A stretch of DNA of 64,000 nt, from contig BAAHQB010000293.1 of the NCBI GenBank assembly GCA_054601695.1, positions 1 to 64,000 on the forward strand. The letters run 5' to 3'. The stretch comes from Amorphochlora amoebiformis (Eukaryota > Cercozoa > Chlorarachniophyceae). Under the pieces are notes generated by a model. It had not been told where the DNA came from and did no database searches. It saw nothing but the letters and a program-made list of their open reading frames with translations. The position numbers and the translations under genes were made by a program. Positions 1 through 26,642 of the stretch are shown here, in pieces (the stretch's first letter is position 1; each line of letters opens with the position of its first letter).

Positions 1-3
1 CGG

Positions 4-27
4 TTAGGGTTAGGGTTAGGGTTAGAT
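4..27 (+). repeat. Four TTAGGG repeats at the left edge
   Basis: Four TTAGGG units are followed directly by non-telomeric DNA ending in a 3' splice-like CATAG at 41. Because the same kind of array sits inside introns all along the window, I read this as the tail of an intron of the gene ending at 101, not as a chromosome end. Confidence 0.8.
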
Positions 28-41
28 TATAATAACCATAG

Positions 42-101
42 GCAGTGCCAATGTACCATCATAATTACTCCCCAAAGGGTGCAGGATCACATATAATCTA
101 A
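42..101 (+). CDS. Last exon of a gene that begins left of the window
   Basis: After the acceptor AACCATAG the sequence is open in phase 0 for 19 codons, reading AVPMYHHNYSPKGAGSHII, and stops at TAA (99-101). The preceding intron ends in TTAGGG repeats, as in the better supported genes to the right. Function is unknown. It could be chance, since only one exon is visible, but the length, composition and acceptor fit the pattern of the window's other terminal exons. Confidence 0.45.
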   Translation, partial: AVPMYHHNYSPKGAGSHII

Positions 102-530
102 GACACATGAAAAAGAGTGCTTCAGTGATGTCCTGGGGGTGTCCCATGGGTTAGTGACAAAGGTCACACAGAGTGACAGAGTGGGATCTTATCCGGAATG
201 TCTTGAAATAGGCATCGAACCTTCCTTAACATGATTTACAAGTTACAGAATTGCAGGATTCAAGCGAATAAATAGGCTTCTAGCGGACTCATTTCATTCA
301 GTCTCTGTTTCAAAGTGTGACGTCACCGAAAATCACGGTTTTTTAATGACTTGATAAAAAAATGTGGTTTGAAATGAAGAAAATAAAAAAGGGGGTTTTC
401 TAATGACACGTGATGTCGCTCGTTGTCGTTTCGACTCTATGTATATATGTAATATGTTCTATATATATACATATATACATATATATATATATGTATATAG
501 ATACACACACACACACACAAAAACACACAT

Positions 531-570
<40 letters not shown>

Positions 571-620
571 GTATACAATTACGAAAACAATACATTAATG
601 TTTGTATATATATATATATT

Positions 621-665
<45 letters not shown>

Positions 666-1129
666 GATTGTACACATAAATCCATACATACATATGTATA
701 CATTTTTATACACGTACATATATGTAATTATATGCGCAATTATATCATAATATATAACATCTCTAGACTTACGTAATATCATCATAGCAGAAAGAACCAT
801 TGGATCCCGATTTTTTAAAAAAACTTTTCGCACGATTGTTGTGCTTGGAAACAACTTCGTCATGACCGGTAGTACCAGGTTAGTGCCGGGTAGTATACCG
901 AACACGTTACCCCCGAACCCGACGGGATTTTGTTTTTGGCATCTCGCAAACATCCATCATCACCTTCTGGTAATTAATGGTCATACTCCATTGCCAAATA
1001 CGGAAAAAATAGATATATTTTTTTCAAAAAAAAAAAAAAAAAAAATAATACATTTCCGAATGGAAATGACACTGATGGCCAATCCAACATCTCTTGCCAT
1101 CCCAACACGTTATCCGCCTCGTTGGCCAC
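102..1129. other. Intergenic DNA with CA/TA microsatellites
   Basis: No supported exon. 440-670 is TA and CA microsatellite. 860-930 is unique and contains a TACCAGGTTAGT element and an AACACGTTACC element that recur at about 12.1 kb and 62.0 kb upstream of other genes. An A-run lies at 1026-1043. The small open frames here have no splice or composition support. Confidence 0.6.
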
Positions 1130-1215
1130 GACACGTGCCTTTCATCGTGACACGTCCACTTGTCACAAGCTGGACACGTGCCTTTCATTGTGACACATCC
1201 ACTGGTCACATGCTA
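1130..1215. promoter_or_regulatory. Two tandem 43-bp repeats with CACGTG palindromes
   Basis: Two near-identical units (1130-1172 and 1173-1215) each begin GACACGTGCCTTTCAT and continue GTGACAC. The CACGTG palindrome is a common transcription-factor site. The position upstream of the first large gene suggests a regulatory role; this is inference. A related GTGACACCATGTGGCGTCAC palindrome lies at about 12154-12173, upstream of the next gene. Confidence 0.4.
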
Positions 1216-1686
1216 GACATGGTTCTGGGACATCCCTGGGACATTTATTCTGGATCAAATAATCAAAGACATCAATGGATTCCAGGCGGGTCGCTGCTTA
1301 CTTCTCATACCTTCTTTGACCCTGAATAGCGTTAAGCCACTCACGAGACCATCCCAACAGCCCGGGCCGCCAAATTCATAAAAAACGAAAAGAAAAACCA
1401 GAAAACGAAAAGAAAAACCAGACCAGGAAAAAATCGCGGGAACGTATTGGGTCTGCGAATGGACGGAATGAGATTGTAACGGAATCTTCAATCCGAGGAA
1501 GAGAAAGCGTACTGTATTAATACTTTGAGCTATCACTGGTTGCTCTCTTTCCCTCACTCTCTCATCGTTTTTCTTCGGTACATTGCTATCTGCCCTCGAT
1601 TTCTTTCCAGGTTTGAACGCGGCGTGGCGTGACGTGGCGATGCGTATTTTCTTTTCGGCAAATACCATATGTCTGACCTTTCCTAG

Positions 1687-11939
<10,253 letters not shown>

Positions 11940-12294
11940 TACTTTAACACACATACCATTAATCCATCGTAGTAAGTAGCATAACCAAACCTGAAAAGAC
12001 ACATATGTCCCGATACTGGCCACACAATTTTCATAGATTTTCCAGATATTTCTCGATTTTCAGGATATCGCTCGGAGATCACCTTGTCGTTAGTACGGAC
12101 AATACCAGTTAGGAGTGCGTACTATATGGTTGTACGAAGCTTGTAGATATATCGTGACACCATGTGGCGTCACGCCATATTACGCTTCAAGTAAGAACGT
12201 TCCTAGAAACTTCCTGAATGATTTATCGGAGAATTTCGGTTTTTAAGTTGCCGTAATCCGCTGGCTGGGCTATGATAGCACTGATCTCCGAGAA
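11940..12294. promoter_or_regulatory. Unique intergenic spacer between two plus-strand genes
   Basis: 355 bases free of microsatellite lie between the stop at 11939 and the predicted ATG at 12295. They contain TACCAGTTAG (about 12103) and a near-palindrome GTGACACCATGTGGCGTCAC (about 12154-12173), echoing elements upstream of the genes at 1.7 kb and 62.1 kb. Probably the 3' end of one gene and the promoter of the next; no core promoter motif is identified. Confidence 0.4.
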
Positions 12295-15861
<3,567 letters not shown>

Positions 15862-16100
15862 CAATACCTTAACAATACTTTGCTAATATACATATCATTA
15901 GCATAGGATAAATCAGACATTACCGTAATAATACACCGTAACAATGCTTTTGCTAATATGCATATCATTAGAATAAGATGAATTTTAGCTAGCTATGTTT
16001 CTGTACCATGTACTGTTTTTGTATGATGAGTATTTGTGTTGACACCTTAACGTATATCTTTGTAAATACATTTGTATATGTATAAATATGTTTATATGTA

Positions 16101-16146
<46 letters not shown>

Positions 16147-16221
16147 GACACACATATTTAGTTTTGAGATATACATATATATTTCTTTACAAATAGGTAC
16201 ATATACTTATGTCTATTTATT

Positions 16222-16260
<39 letters not shown>

Positions 16261-16274
16261 TATAATATAATCTA

Positions 16275-16312
<38 letters not shown>

Positions 16313-16318
16313 ATTTAG
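15862..16318. other. Spacer with a duplicated 50-bp motif and AT repeats
   Basis: TTTGCTAATATACATATCATTAG (about 15879) recurs as TTTGCTAATATGCATATCATTAG (about 15948), a direct duplication just after a gene end. 16105-16310 is mostly (AT)n. A possible non-coding or 5' exon (16164-16198) lies between. Confidence 0.4.
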
Positions 16319-16319
16319 A

Positions 16320-16484
16320 ATGAATACCCGCAAGGATGGGAATCATGAAAAGAAATCCTTTCCAGAGCCCCAAAGGTGTATATATTTATACATATAAATA
16401 AATATGCATAAATATATGTACACACACACACACATATATATATATATATGAAGATATAAATATATATATAATGTATGAATATGT

Positions 16485-16530
<46 letters not shown>

Positions 16531-16644
16531 TCATACGTATATATATATATACTTGAAAAGAAATGCCTAGACCTGCAGAGGTGTATACACCCACATACAT
16601 ATATATGTAAATGTATATATGTATATATCTATATTCACATATAC

Positions 16645-16675
<31 letters not shown>

Positions 16676-16746
16676 AAAACATATTTCTATACATACATTT
16701 TCATATAGCGTCCGAATAGCAGTTGGGGAGTCCGGAAATCAGGTGA

Positions 16747-16820
<74 letters not shown>

Positions 16821-16875
16821 ATACCTTCACCTTATAAATATTCGGTGAACCTATATATGCAGACATACATATACG

Positions 16876-16920
<45 letters not shown>

Positions 16921-17040
16921 GTATATACCTTCACCTTATAATAGTATACAGTGATTTACATATTGTGTGTAGTTAGCACATTATATATATATATGTATAT
17001 ATATATATGTATATAGATATATGTATGTATATGTACATGC

Positions 17041-17098
<58 letters not shown>

Positions 17099-17153
17099 AT
17101 ATGTATTTGTGTATATATATGTATTTCATATGTATTGTATATGTATATATGTG

Positions 17154-17207
<54 letters not shown>

Positions 17208-17546
17208 TAGTACAAAAAGCACATGTATGTGAAATTATAAAGCACATGTATGTGAAATTATATGTGTAAATATATATTTATGTATATTTTTAGAATGAGG
17301 AAAGGAAAAATCAAGAATATGTTGGTAGAGACTGCTTTGGGCTTGGTCCCGACGAAAATACCTTAGACACACAGGTATTTCACAGATAAGAGTAGGAAAA
17401 GAGTAGGGTTAGCATTAGGGTTAGTGTTAGTGTTAGTGTTTGTATGTTAAATTTTAGTAGTTGTATTATACATACCCCTTTTTTACGTAAAGGATATTTG
17501 TATATGTAATAGATTGTATATTATACAATTCAACAGATATATACAC

Positions 17547-17596
<50 letters not shown>

Positions 17597-17602
17597 TTAT
17601 AC

Positions 17603-17633
<31 letters not shown>

Positions 17634-17639
17634 CATATA

Positions 17640-17672
<33 letters not shown>

Positions 17673-17732
17673 GTATATATAAAGTGGTATATATATCTAC
17701 ATATAGATATATAATACATATATGTATATATA

Positions 17733-17774
<42 letters not shown>

Positions 17775-18252
17775 TATATCTAAATACATTAGCAATGGAC
17801 CAGACTAGACTACCTGGCTACAGTTATCATACTCATTGTAAATCCTAACCCCCAACTGATCAACCCTAACCCTAACGAGAACAACCCTAACCCTAACCTG
17901 TGATCAGCCCTAACCCTAACGAGAACAACCCTAACCCTGACCTGAACAATCTTAATCTATTCCGAACAGTCTTAAAACTACCCTGGATATTTATTAATAT
18001 CTTAGATATTCGGAGGATTAATAGGGATCTTGATTGTCATTCAGCATCGAACCGATGGGGTATATACATGCATATATATATATATGTATATATATATATA
18101 AATATATATATATATCTATATAGATATATATTTATGTTATGTACATGTATATTTGAAATATATTTATACACATGTAAATGCGAATATTTTGTTAATGTTG
18201 AACATGTATAATAACTATATCGTGCACATGTATACGATACACACACACACAC

Positions 18253-18283
<31 letters not shown>

Positions 18284-18482
18284 TAAATATATCTTTATAT
18301 ATATATATATGTATATATATATACATACAATATATATATATATATGTGTACATGTATGTATATATGTATGTGTATATATGTATACATGTAAATATAAATA
18401 TACATGTATGTATGTATAAATATACATTTATACATGTATACACACACATGTATATATGTATATGTATATACATACACATATC

Positions 18483-18521
<39 letters not shown>

Positions 18522-18576
18522 ATATGTACTATATTCAGTTGGACTACATATGGATTGTAATTGTGATTTTGACGTG

Positions 18577-18608
<32 letters not shown>

Positions 18609-18660
18609 ATAGTACTATATTCAGTTGGACTACATATGGATTGTAACTATGGTTTTGACG

Positions 18661-18699
<39 letters not shown>

Positions 18700-18917
18700 G
18701 TTGGACTACATATGGATGGTAACTGTGGTTTTGACGTGTATCGTAGACATTGTATTCAGACTGGTATGAATATGTATATATATATATATATACATATATA
18801 TAATATGTGTATATATACATATATATACATATATATATATATACATATATATATAAGAGTATATAATATATATGCGTGTATTTATAGTATATACACATGT
18901 CCATATATACATATTTG

Positions 18918-18950
<33 letters not shown>

Positions 18951-18983
18951 TAAACAAATATATATATATATATATATATATAA

Positions 18984-19076
<93 letters not shown>

Positions 19077-19145
19077 CATATATATATGTACATGCTTATA
19101 TGTATATATATATGTATATATATATAGCTATGTATGCATTCATGG

Positions 19146-19186
<41 letters not shown>

Positions 19187-19404
19187 GTATATATACATAC
19201 ATAAGGATATATATATATTTATATATATATTTATATGTATATAAATATATTATAATATATATTTGTATGTATATTTATATATCTTATATTTGTATATATA
19301 TATATTTGTATATATATATATATATATACATATCAAATATCCACGTGTCGAAGTGTGTTTGCCGTTCTATTGAGACTGATATTACCTTATATATATATAC
19401 ATAT

Positions 19405-19442
<38 letters not shown>

Positions 19443-19450
19443 TATAAAGT

Positions 19451-19488
<38 letters not shown>

Positions 19489-19524
19489 CTATATATATAT
19501 ATATATGTATATTACATATTTACA

Positions 19525-19566
<42 letters not shown>

Positions 19567-19620
19567 ATTAATGTACATGTATACATACATACATACATAG
19601 CCTATGTACATATATTCATT

Positions 19621-19657
<37 letters not shown>

Positions 19658-19830
19658 TGTATATGTATACATACATACATACATAACCTATTTACGTACA
19701 TTCATTTACATGTATACATATATATATATATATATATATGTGTATATATATATATATATACAATTAATGTATATGTATACATACATACATACATAACCTA
19801 TGTATGTACATTCATTTACATGTATACATA

Positions 19831-19871
<41 letters not shown>

Positions 19872-19961
19872 CGTATATGTATACATACATACATACATAA
19901 TTATGTACGTATATTCATCTACATGTGTATCTCGATAAATGTGTATTATTAAATATCTTAA

Positions 19962-20010
<49 letters not shown>

Positions 20011-20070
20011 ACAGTTATCTCTGGGTCTAACAGAACTGCTGCTTCTAGGTCACACTTATATTTCAATATA

Positions 20071-20113
<43 letters not shown>

Positions 20114-20866
20114 GTGGATATAGGTATATTTGTGTGTATGTGTATATGTGCGTATATAGTTGTTTGCATATGTATATATATATATGTGTATATATGTGTA
20201 TATATGTGTATGTAAAGATATAAATACAGATATATATACATTTATGTATGTGTATATGTATGTATATATATATATATATGTGTGTATATATATACGCATA
20301 CATAATATATATGCATATATACATACGTAAATATAAATACAACATATTTTTATATACACATGTAGATATGTATTTATAAATATGTATATATATATATGTA
20401 TATTTATATGTGTATATACATTTATGAATATATACTTATATGTACGTAAATGTTTAAGTATATATTATGTACGTACATATATTAAATATATACACATACA
20501 TATATATGTACGTATATATATATATGTGTATGTATATGTATGTATATATATATATATACATACATAGATAAATAGGTTTATATATTTATGTGTAGATATG
20601 TACATATAAATTTAATGTACATGTCTATACATTTATTATACACGGACATATACACAAACCAAAACTAAACTCTAACCCTAACCCTAGCCCTAACCCTAAC
20701 CCTAACCCTAACCCTAACCCTAACCCTAACCCTAACCCTAACCCTAACCCTAACCCTAACCCTAACCCTAACCCTAACCCTAACCCTAACCCTAACCCTA
20801 ACCCTAACCCTAACCCTAACCCTTTCCAAGGTAGTGATGGTAGTATCCCTAACCTTTGATTATATA

Positions 20867-20919
<53 letters not shown>

Positions 20920-20973
20920 ATATACGCCTTCCAATGTAGTAAGGGTAGTATCCCTAACCTTTGATTATATATG

Positions 20974-21024
<51 letters not shown>

Positions 21025-21113
21025 AAATGTTTAAATATGTGTATATGTATGTAAGCAAAATTCGCGGTAATTATAATGTACAATAAGCATATATATATAT
21101 ATATATTATATGC

Positions 21114-21159
<46 letters not shown>

Positions 21160-21260
21160 GTTAAATAAAATAAATATGTGAATATATAGTTGCATATGTG
21201 TATGTATACATATATACATATATATATGTATATATATATATATATATGTGTATATGCACA

Positions 21261-21323
<63 letters not shown>

Positions 21324-21590
21324 ACATGTATATATATATGTGTATATATATATATATATATGATATATTAGGACCAATATGCTGCTGCCTATCTCCAAAT
21401 ACCGTTGAGGTTAGTATAGGGCTAGGATTAGGACTACAGTTAGGGTTAGGGTTAGGGTTAGGGTTAGGGTTAGGGTTAGGGTTAGGGTTAGGGTTAGGGT
21501 TAGGGTTAGGGTTAGGGTTAGGGTTAGGGTTATTGCCCATGTTTTACTTCTTAGGCGTTTCGATTAAAGTTCGAAATATACCTATGTTAG
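16320..21590 (+). CDS. Second multi-pass membrane protein, 9 exons
   Basis: ATG at 16320 sits two bases inside an exon preceded by a good acceptor. Exons 16319-16375 ([18 protein letters not shown]), 16709-16742 ([11 protein letters not shown]), 17294-17374 ([20 protein letters not shown]...), 17793-17837 ([15 protein letters not shown]), 18006-18059 ([18 protein letters not shown]), 18701-18763 ([20 protein letters not shown]), 20015-20048 ([11 protein letters not shown]), 21372-21409 ([12 protein letters not shown]) and 21555-21590 ([14 protein letters not shown]). From the ATG these total 441 nt, 146 residues, in phase throughout. A polar N-terminus is followed by at least three hydrophobic segments. 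Several introns hold CCCTAA (17838-18005, 20049-21371) or TTAGGG (21410-21554) arrays. Role unknown; it may be a small channel or receptor-like protein (inference). Exon 20015-20048 also reads well on the minus strand ([14 protein letters not shown]), so it is less certain. Confidence 0.6.
16545..16584 (+). pseudogene. Partial copy of the first exon of the membrane gene
   Basis: TGAAAAGAAATGCCTAGACC up to GAGGTGTATA mirrors the 3' half of exon 16319-16375 (TGAAAAGAAATCCTTTCCAG up to AAGGTGTATA), including the GTGTATA donor. It does not fit the phase of the gene, so it is probably a skipped duplicate. Confidence 0.5.
18539..18660 (+). pseudogene. Two shortened tandem copies of a transmembrane exon
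   Basis: 18539-18576 ([12 protein letters not shown] then stop) and 18625-18660 ([12 protein letters not shown]) repeat the start of exon 18701-18763 with the same ATATTCAG acceptor, spaced 86 and 76 bp. Only the third copy keeps the continuation CIVDIVFRL and a GTATGA donor. The earlier copies run straight into AT repeats. Confidence 0.7.
19560..19925. repeat. Minisatellite of about 100 bp, four copies
   Basis: The core AATTAATGTATATGTATACA followed by (TACA)n and TTCATTTACATGTATAC recurs at about 19566, 19652, 19761 and 19867, separated by (AT)n. No coding signature. Confidence 0.8.
20672..20980. repeat. CCCTAA array followed by a duplicated 45-bp unit
   Basis: 20672-20822 is about 25 uninterrupted CCCTAA units. 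GTAGTGATGGTAGTATCCCT at 20832 and GTAGTAAGGGTAGTATCCCT at 20937 begin two copies of a unit running to GATTATATATGCA. They may be exon copies ([13 protein letters not shown] on plus, [14 protein letters not shown] on minus). Strand and use are undecided. Confidence 0.6.
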
Positions 21591-21604
21591 ATAATATCAG
21601 CTAA

Positions 21605-22017
21605 TTTTCCTCTCATACTGAGATTGTATCAAATATATGGTTAATGTTAGGGCTACGTTCACAATAGGATACATCTAGTTTTTGTTGCCTAAATACGGGT
21701 CATTTTTGTGTGTTTTCGCTCGTTTTGTGAAAATATAGTTAGGGTTAAAGAGAGAGAGAGAGAGGGAGAAAAATAGAGAGAGAGAGAAAAGAATAGAGAG
21801 AGATAGAGAAAAGAATGGAGAGAGAGAGAAAAGAATAGAGAGAGAGAGAATTATAGAGAGAGAGAGGGAGAGGAAGAGAAAGTGTGAGAGAGGGAGAGAA
21901 ATAAAAACAGAGAGGGTTTAGGGTAAAGGTAAATGCATATTGACAATATTTTTTACTTGCATAAAAATACGCTTATGGGGGAGAGAAAGAGAGAGGGAGA
22001 GAGGGAGAGAGAAGGAT

Positions 22018-22048
<31 letters not shown>

Positions 22049-22170
22049 AGGAAAGAGAGAGAGAGAGGGTTTAGGGTAAAGGTAAATGCATATTGACAAT
22101 ACTTTTTACTTGCATAAAAATACGCTTATGGGAGAGAGAAAGAGAGAGGGAGAGAGGGAGAGAGAAGGAT

Positions 22171-22201
<31 letters not shown>

Positions 22202-22215
22202 AGGAAAGAGAGAGA
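21605..22215. repeat. GA-rich spacer with a 154-bp tandem duplication
   Basis: 21605-21740 is unique. Then (GAGA) tracts enclose GGTTTAGGGTAAAGGTAAAT...CGCTTATGGG, present at about 21916 and again at about 22070. The spacer follows the stop at 21590. No exon with both splice sites is seen. Confidence 0.7.
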
Positions 22216-22243
22216 GGCGAGCATGTATATACGTATATATATG

Positions 22244-22312
<69 letters not shown>

Positions 22313-22419
22313 GTTAGAGAATGGATGTATACATCATATAATATATAGAAAGAATATGATTTATGCCCGTGCACACATGTTTATGTAATATATACGTACG
22401 AATCTCCACACATATTGTA

Positions 22420-22454
<35 letters not shown>

Positions 22455-22496
22455 ACATGTGTATGTATATGTGTATATGTGTATATATATATGTAT

Positions 22497-22535
<39 letters not shown>

Positions 22536-22570
22536 GATATATATATACATATAATATATAATATATATAG

Positions 22571-22605
22571 GGCGACGAATATGATAGTAGCACATCTTCA
22601 TATAT
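22571..22605 (+). pseudogene. Upstream copy of the Asp/Ser exon
   Basis: GGCGACGAATATGATAGTAG ([10 protein letters not shown]) after an ATATAG acceptor parallels the exon at 22799 ([11 protein letters not shown]). It runs into AT repeat with no clear donor, so it is probably a decayed duplicate. Confidence 0.5.
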
Positions 22606-22648
22606 ATATATATATATATACATATATGTACATACATATATATTTATT

Positions 22649-22697
<49 letters not shown>

Positions 22698-22736
22698 CAT
22701 ATATATATATATATATACAGAAATAATTTTTATAAT

Positions 22737-22798
<62 letters not shown>

Positions 22799-22799
<1 letters not shown>

Positions 22800-23045
22800 A
22801 CGACGATGACGATAGTAGCTCATCCTCATCTAGTTAAAAATAACCCTAACCCTAACCCTAACCCTAACCCTAACCCTAACCCTAACCCTAACCCTAACCC
22901 TAACCCTAACCCTAACACTATCCCTAACCCTAACCCAAGCCCTAACCCTAACCCTAACCCTAGCTCTAACCCTGACCCTAACCGTTACCCTAACCATATT
23001 GCTAATTCTAACATTTTCTTAGAGTTCAATTGTTTAAATATTTAG
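22799..23045 (+). CDS. Acidic/serine exon and terminal exon of a gene, 5' part unresolved
   Basis: Exon 22799-22832 reads [11 protein letters not shown] and ends in phase 1. The intron 22833-23022 is GTTAAAAATAACCCTAACCC... ending ACATTTTCTTAG. The terminal exon 23023-23045 reads KFNCLNI then TAG, in phase. Asp/Ser runs are typical of disordered, often phosphorylated tails. The start was not found; 22227 has an ATG directly before an (AT)n donor (MYI) that could begin it. Confidence 0.45.
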
Positions 23046-23214
23046 TGTTTATATACACGTATATTTTATAAATATGTGTATATACCTAGATATATATGTA
23101 CACACACACACACACACACACATATATATTTTATATATATACATATGTAAATATTGATATATGCATATCAAAGTATATATCCAAAATTATAAAAAGATAC
23201 ATACATTTTCGCGC

Positions 23215-23251
23215 ATTTGTATTTCTTGAAATATCATATATTTAATGTAAC

Positions 23252-23301
<50 letters not shown>

Positions 23302-23358
23302 TTTATATAATGCAACATATGGACGTCCAAAGTTATTTAGACTATAATTTTATACATA

Positions 23359-23397
<39 letters not shown>

Positions 23398-23540
23398 TTT
23401 ATATAATGTAACATATGGACGTCCAAAGTTATTTAGACTAGAATTTTATACATAAACATATATATATATATATATATATATCATTTATTTAATGTAACAT
23501 ATGGACGTTCAAAGTTATTTTGACTATAATTTTATACATA

Positions 23541-23571
<31 letters not shown>

Positions 23572-23790
23572 CATTTATTTAATGTAACATATGGACGTCC
23601 AAAGTTATGTAAACTATAATTTGATATACAAACACACACACACACACATATATGTGTATGTATGTATAAATGCATATATATATATATATATCATTTATAT
23701 AATGCAACATATGGACGTCCAAAGTTATGTAAACTAAAATTTGATATATAAACACACACTCACATATATATGTGTATGTATGTATAAATG
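23215..23790. repeat. Minisatellite with six copies of an ACATATGGACGTCCAAAG unit
   Basis: ATGGACGTCCAAAGTTATTT and flanking bases recur at about 23319, 23415, 23503, 23590 and 23710, with a degenerate copy near 23235. Period is 90-120 bp, varying with the (AT)n spacer. On the plus strand each copy opens MDVQSY(L/F/V)(D/N)YN, some with a stop. It may be a decaying exon array; no acceptor is convincing. Confidence 0.7.
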
Positions 23791-23806
23791 CATATGTATA
23801 TATATC

Positions 23807-23851
<45 letters not shown>

Positions 23852-23859
23852 GGATATGT

Positions 23860-23931
<72 letters not shown>

Positions 23932-24152
23932 GTATATATATTTATACATACACTTATGTAATATATGTACATTACATGTATTTCCCCTTTAATACAATTT
24001 TATATATATATATATATATATATTATACGTGTATGACGTACTATACATTAATATACACGTAACTATGTACATTTACATTGATATATATATGTATATATAT
24101 ATATATATGTATATATGTAACTATGTACATTTACATTCTTTGATAAACTCAG

Positions 24153-25236
24153 ATTCAATTCCTCCACTCGCTAACGATTCTACAACAGCTCCTCGAAATT
24201 CATTGGGCCAAGAGGTAATTTCTCTCTCTTCTCTCTTCTCTCTCCCTTTTTCTCTTCTTTCTCTCTCTTCTCTCTTCTCTCTCCCTTTTTCTCTTCTTTC
24301 TCTCTCCTCTCTCTTTCTCTCTTTTCCTCGTCTTTCTCTCTCTCCTCTCTTCTCTCCTCTCTTCTCTCCTCTCTTCTCTCCTCTCTTCTCTCCTCTCTTC
24401 TCTCCTCTCTTCTCTCCTCTCTCTCCCTTTTCCTCTTCTTTCTCTCTCTCCTCTCTTCTCTCTCCCTTTTCTCTCTCTTCTCTCTTCTCTCTCCCTTTTC
24501 TCTCTCTTCTCTCTTCTCTCTCCCTTTTCCTCTTCTTTCTCTCTCTCCTCTCTTCTTTCTCTCTCTCCTCTCTTCTCTCCTCTTTCTCCCTTTTTCTCTT
24601 CTTTCTCTCTCTTCTCTCTTCTCTCTCCCTTTTTCTCTTCTTTCTCTCTCTTCCCTCTTCTCTCTCCTTTCTCTCTCTTCTCTCTTCTCTCTCCCTTTTT
24701 CTCTCCCTTTTTCTCTTTTTTCTCTCTCTTCTCTCTTCTCTCTCCCTTCTCTCTCTTCTCTCTTCTCTCTCCCTTTTTCTCTTCCTTCTCTTTCTTCTCT
24801 CTTCTCTCTTCTCTCTCCTTTCTCTCTTCTTTCTCTCTCTTCTCTCTTCTCTCTCCCTTTTTCTCTTCTTTCTCTCTCTTCTCTCTTCTCTCTCCCTTTT
24901 CCTCGTCTTTCTCTCTCTCCTCTCTTCTCTCCTCTCTCTCCTCTCTCTCCCTTTTTCTCTTCTTTCTCTCCTTCTCTCTTCTCTCTCCCTTTTTCTCTTC
25001 TTTCTCTCTCTTCTCTCTTCTCTCTCCTTTCTCTCTTTTTTCTCTCTTCTCTCTCCCTTCTATCTCTTCTCTCTTCTCTCTCCCTTTTCTCTTCCTTCTC
25101 TTTCTTCTCTCTTCTCTCTTCTTTCTCTCTCTTCTCTCCTCTCTCTCCCTTTTTCTCTTCTTTCTCTCTCTTCTCTCTTCTCTCTCCCTTTTCTCTTCTT
25201 TCTCTCTCTTTTTCCTTGCTTTTTCTCTCTCTCAAT

Positions 25237-25312
<76 letters not shown>

Positions 25313-25377
25313 CTCTTCTCTCTCTTAGCGTTTTTTTGGGGTTATTTTTCTGTTTTTTCATCACTTAATTTATATGA

Positions 25378-25429
<52 letters not shown>

Positions 25430-25921
25430 ACAAATATATATAAATATATATATACATATACATATATATAATTATATATATATATATATATATATTTATT
25501 CTTATATCAGGAGAGAATCTTCAATCCGAACCACAAACCTGTTGAGCGTAAGTCCCCTATTCTTATATATATATATATATACATACATACACACATATAT
25601 ATATATATAATATGTACATTTGAACATATATATATAATATATATGTGTATATACATGTATATATATATATATATATATAATATATGTACATTTGTACATA
25701 TATACACACACATATATATATATATATACATACATACGTATATATATACATATATTAGATATATATATATATATATACATATATACACATATATTATGTA
25801 TAATAATCCATGTGTGCCTAAGATATAATAAATTCTACAATGTATAACAATGTATGTATGGCCTAAGATATTTTTAAGCAAATATACATATAATATGTTT
25901 CCTTTCTCGTTAGTTCTGTGA
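24153..25921 (+). CDS. Three 3' exons of a gene with a 1.3-kb CT/TA intron
   Basis: Exon 24153-24214 ([26 protein letters not shown] donor), 25511-25547 ([18 protein letters not shown] donor) and 25914-25921 (LL, TGA; acceptor TTTCCTTTCTCGTTAG). Phases agree (0, then 1). The intron 24215-25510 is CT-rich microsatellite with a (TA)35 block. An alternative reading uses REFSS-like frame 2 of the middle exon and stops at 25931 (FCDIS). The 5' end is unknown; the minisatellite upstream may contain degenerate exons. No family recognised. Confidence 0.5.
24215..25328 (+). repeat. CT-rich tract interrupted by (TA)n
   Basis: Units of TCTCTCTTCTCTCTTCTCTC with CCCTTTTTCTCTTCTTTC interruptions, and a (TA)n block at 25238-25310. 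It starts at a GTAATTTCTC donor, so it is intronic. The 394- and 480-codon frames across it are composition artefacts. Confidence 0.85.
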
Positions 25922-25985
25922 TATATCTTAATATTTGGTGATTATATACATATAGATATCTATCTATCATATATATTTTATGTAC

Positions 25986-26016
<31 letters not shown>

Positions 26017-26032
26017 GAAGAGAAAAAGGAAA

Positions 26033-26568
26033 ATGAGAATTTGGAGAGGAGAGGGTATATAATATGTAATATATATGTGTATATACATATATATATATAT
26101 ATATGCATACATACATGTATACACATGTATACATGCATGTATACAAATGTATACATGCATATTTATATATTATATATCTATTTATATACGAACATACATA
26201 TCTACGTGTTCAGTCCTAGCCCTAACCCTAATCCTAACCCTAACCCTAACCCTAACCCTAACCCTAACCCTAACCTAACCCTAACCCTAACCCTAGAACT
26301 AACCCTAGCCCTAACCCTAGCCCTAACCCTAGCCCTAACCCTAGCCCTAACCCTAACCCTAACCCTAACCCTAACCCTAACCCTAACCCTAACCCTAACC
26401 CTAACCCTCCAACTAAGTGCACGAGGCTTACAAAAATGTTGTCGAATCTCGCGAAAACAAGACAGTTGACGGTATATCTGTATATATATATATGCATTAT
26501 ATATATATATATATATATATATAGTATATATTCACTTATATAATATGTGTAATATATATATATATATA

Positions 26569-26642
<74 letters not shown>

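Noticed and set aside
1-41. TTAGGG at the left edge as a true chromosome end
   Set aside because: Only four units, followed by an acceptor and an exon, and identical arrays occur internally throughout the window.
1255-1668. 137-codon minus-strand frame
   Set aside because: No start context, and mixed composition with a CT/GA part. The strand conflicts with the better supported plus exon at 1687, and no splice partners were found.
19560-19925. Regularly spaced repeats as a CRISPR array
   Set aside because: The units are about 100 bp with AT spacers of variable length, in an intron-rich eukaryotic context. This is minisatellite structure.
24029-25471. 480-codon Ser/Leu/Phe frame and its 394-codon Arg/Glu antisense partner
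   Set aside because: Both come from CT microsatellite. The tract starts at a GTAATTTCTC donor after a coding exon and behaves as an intron.
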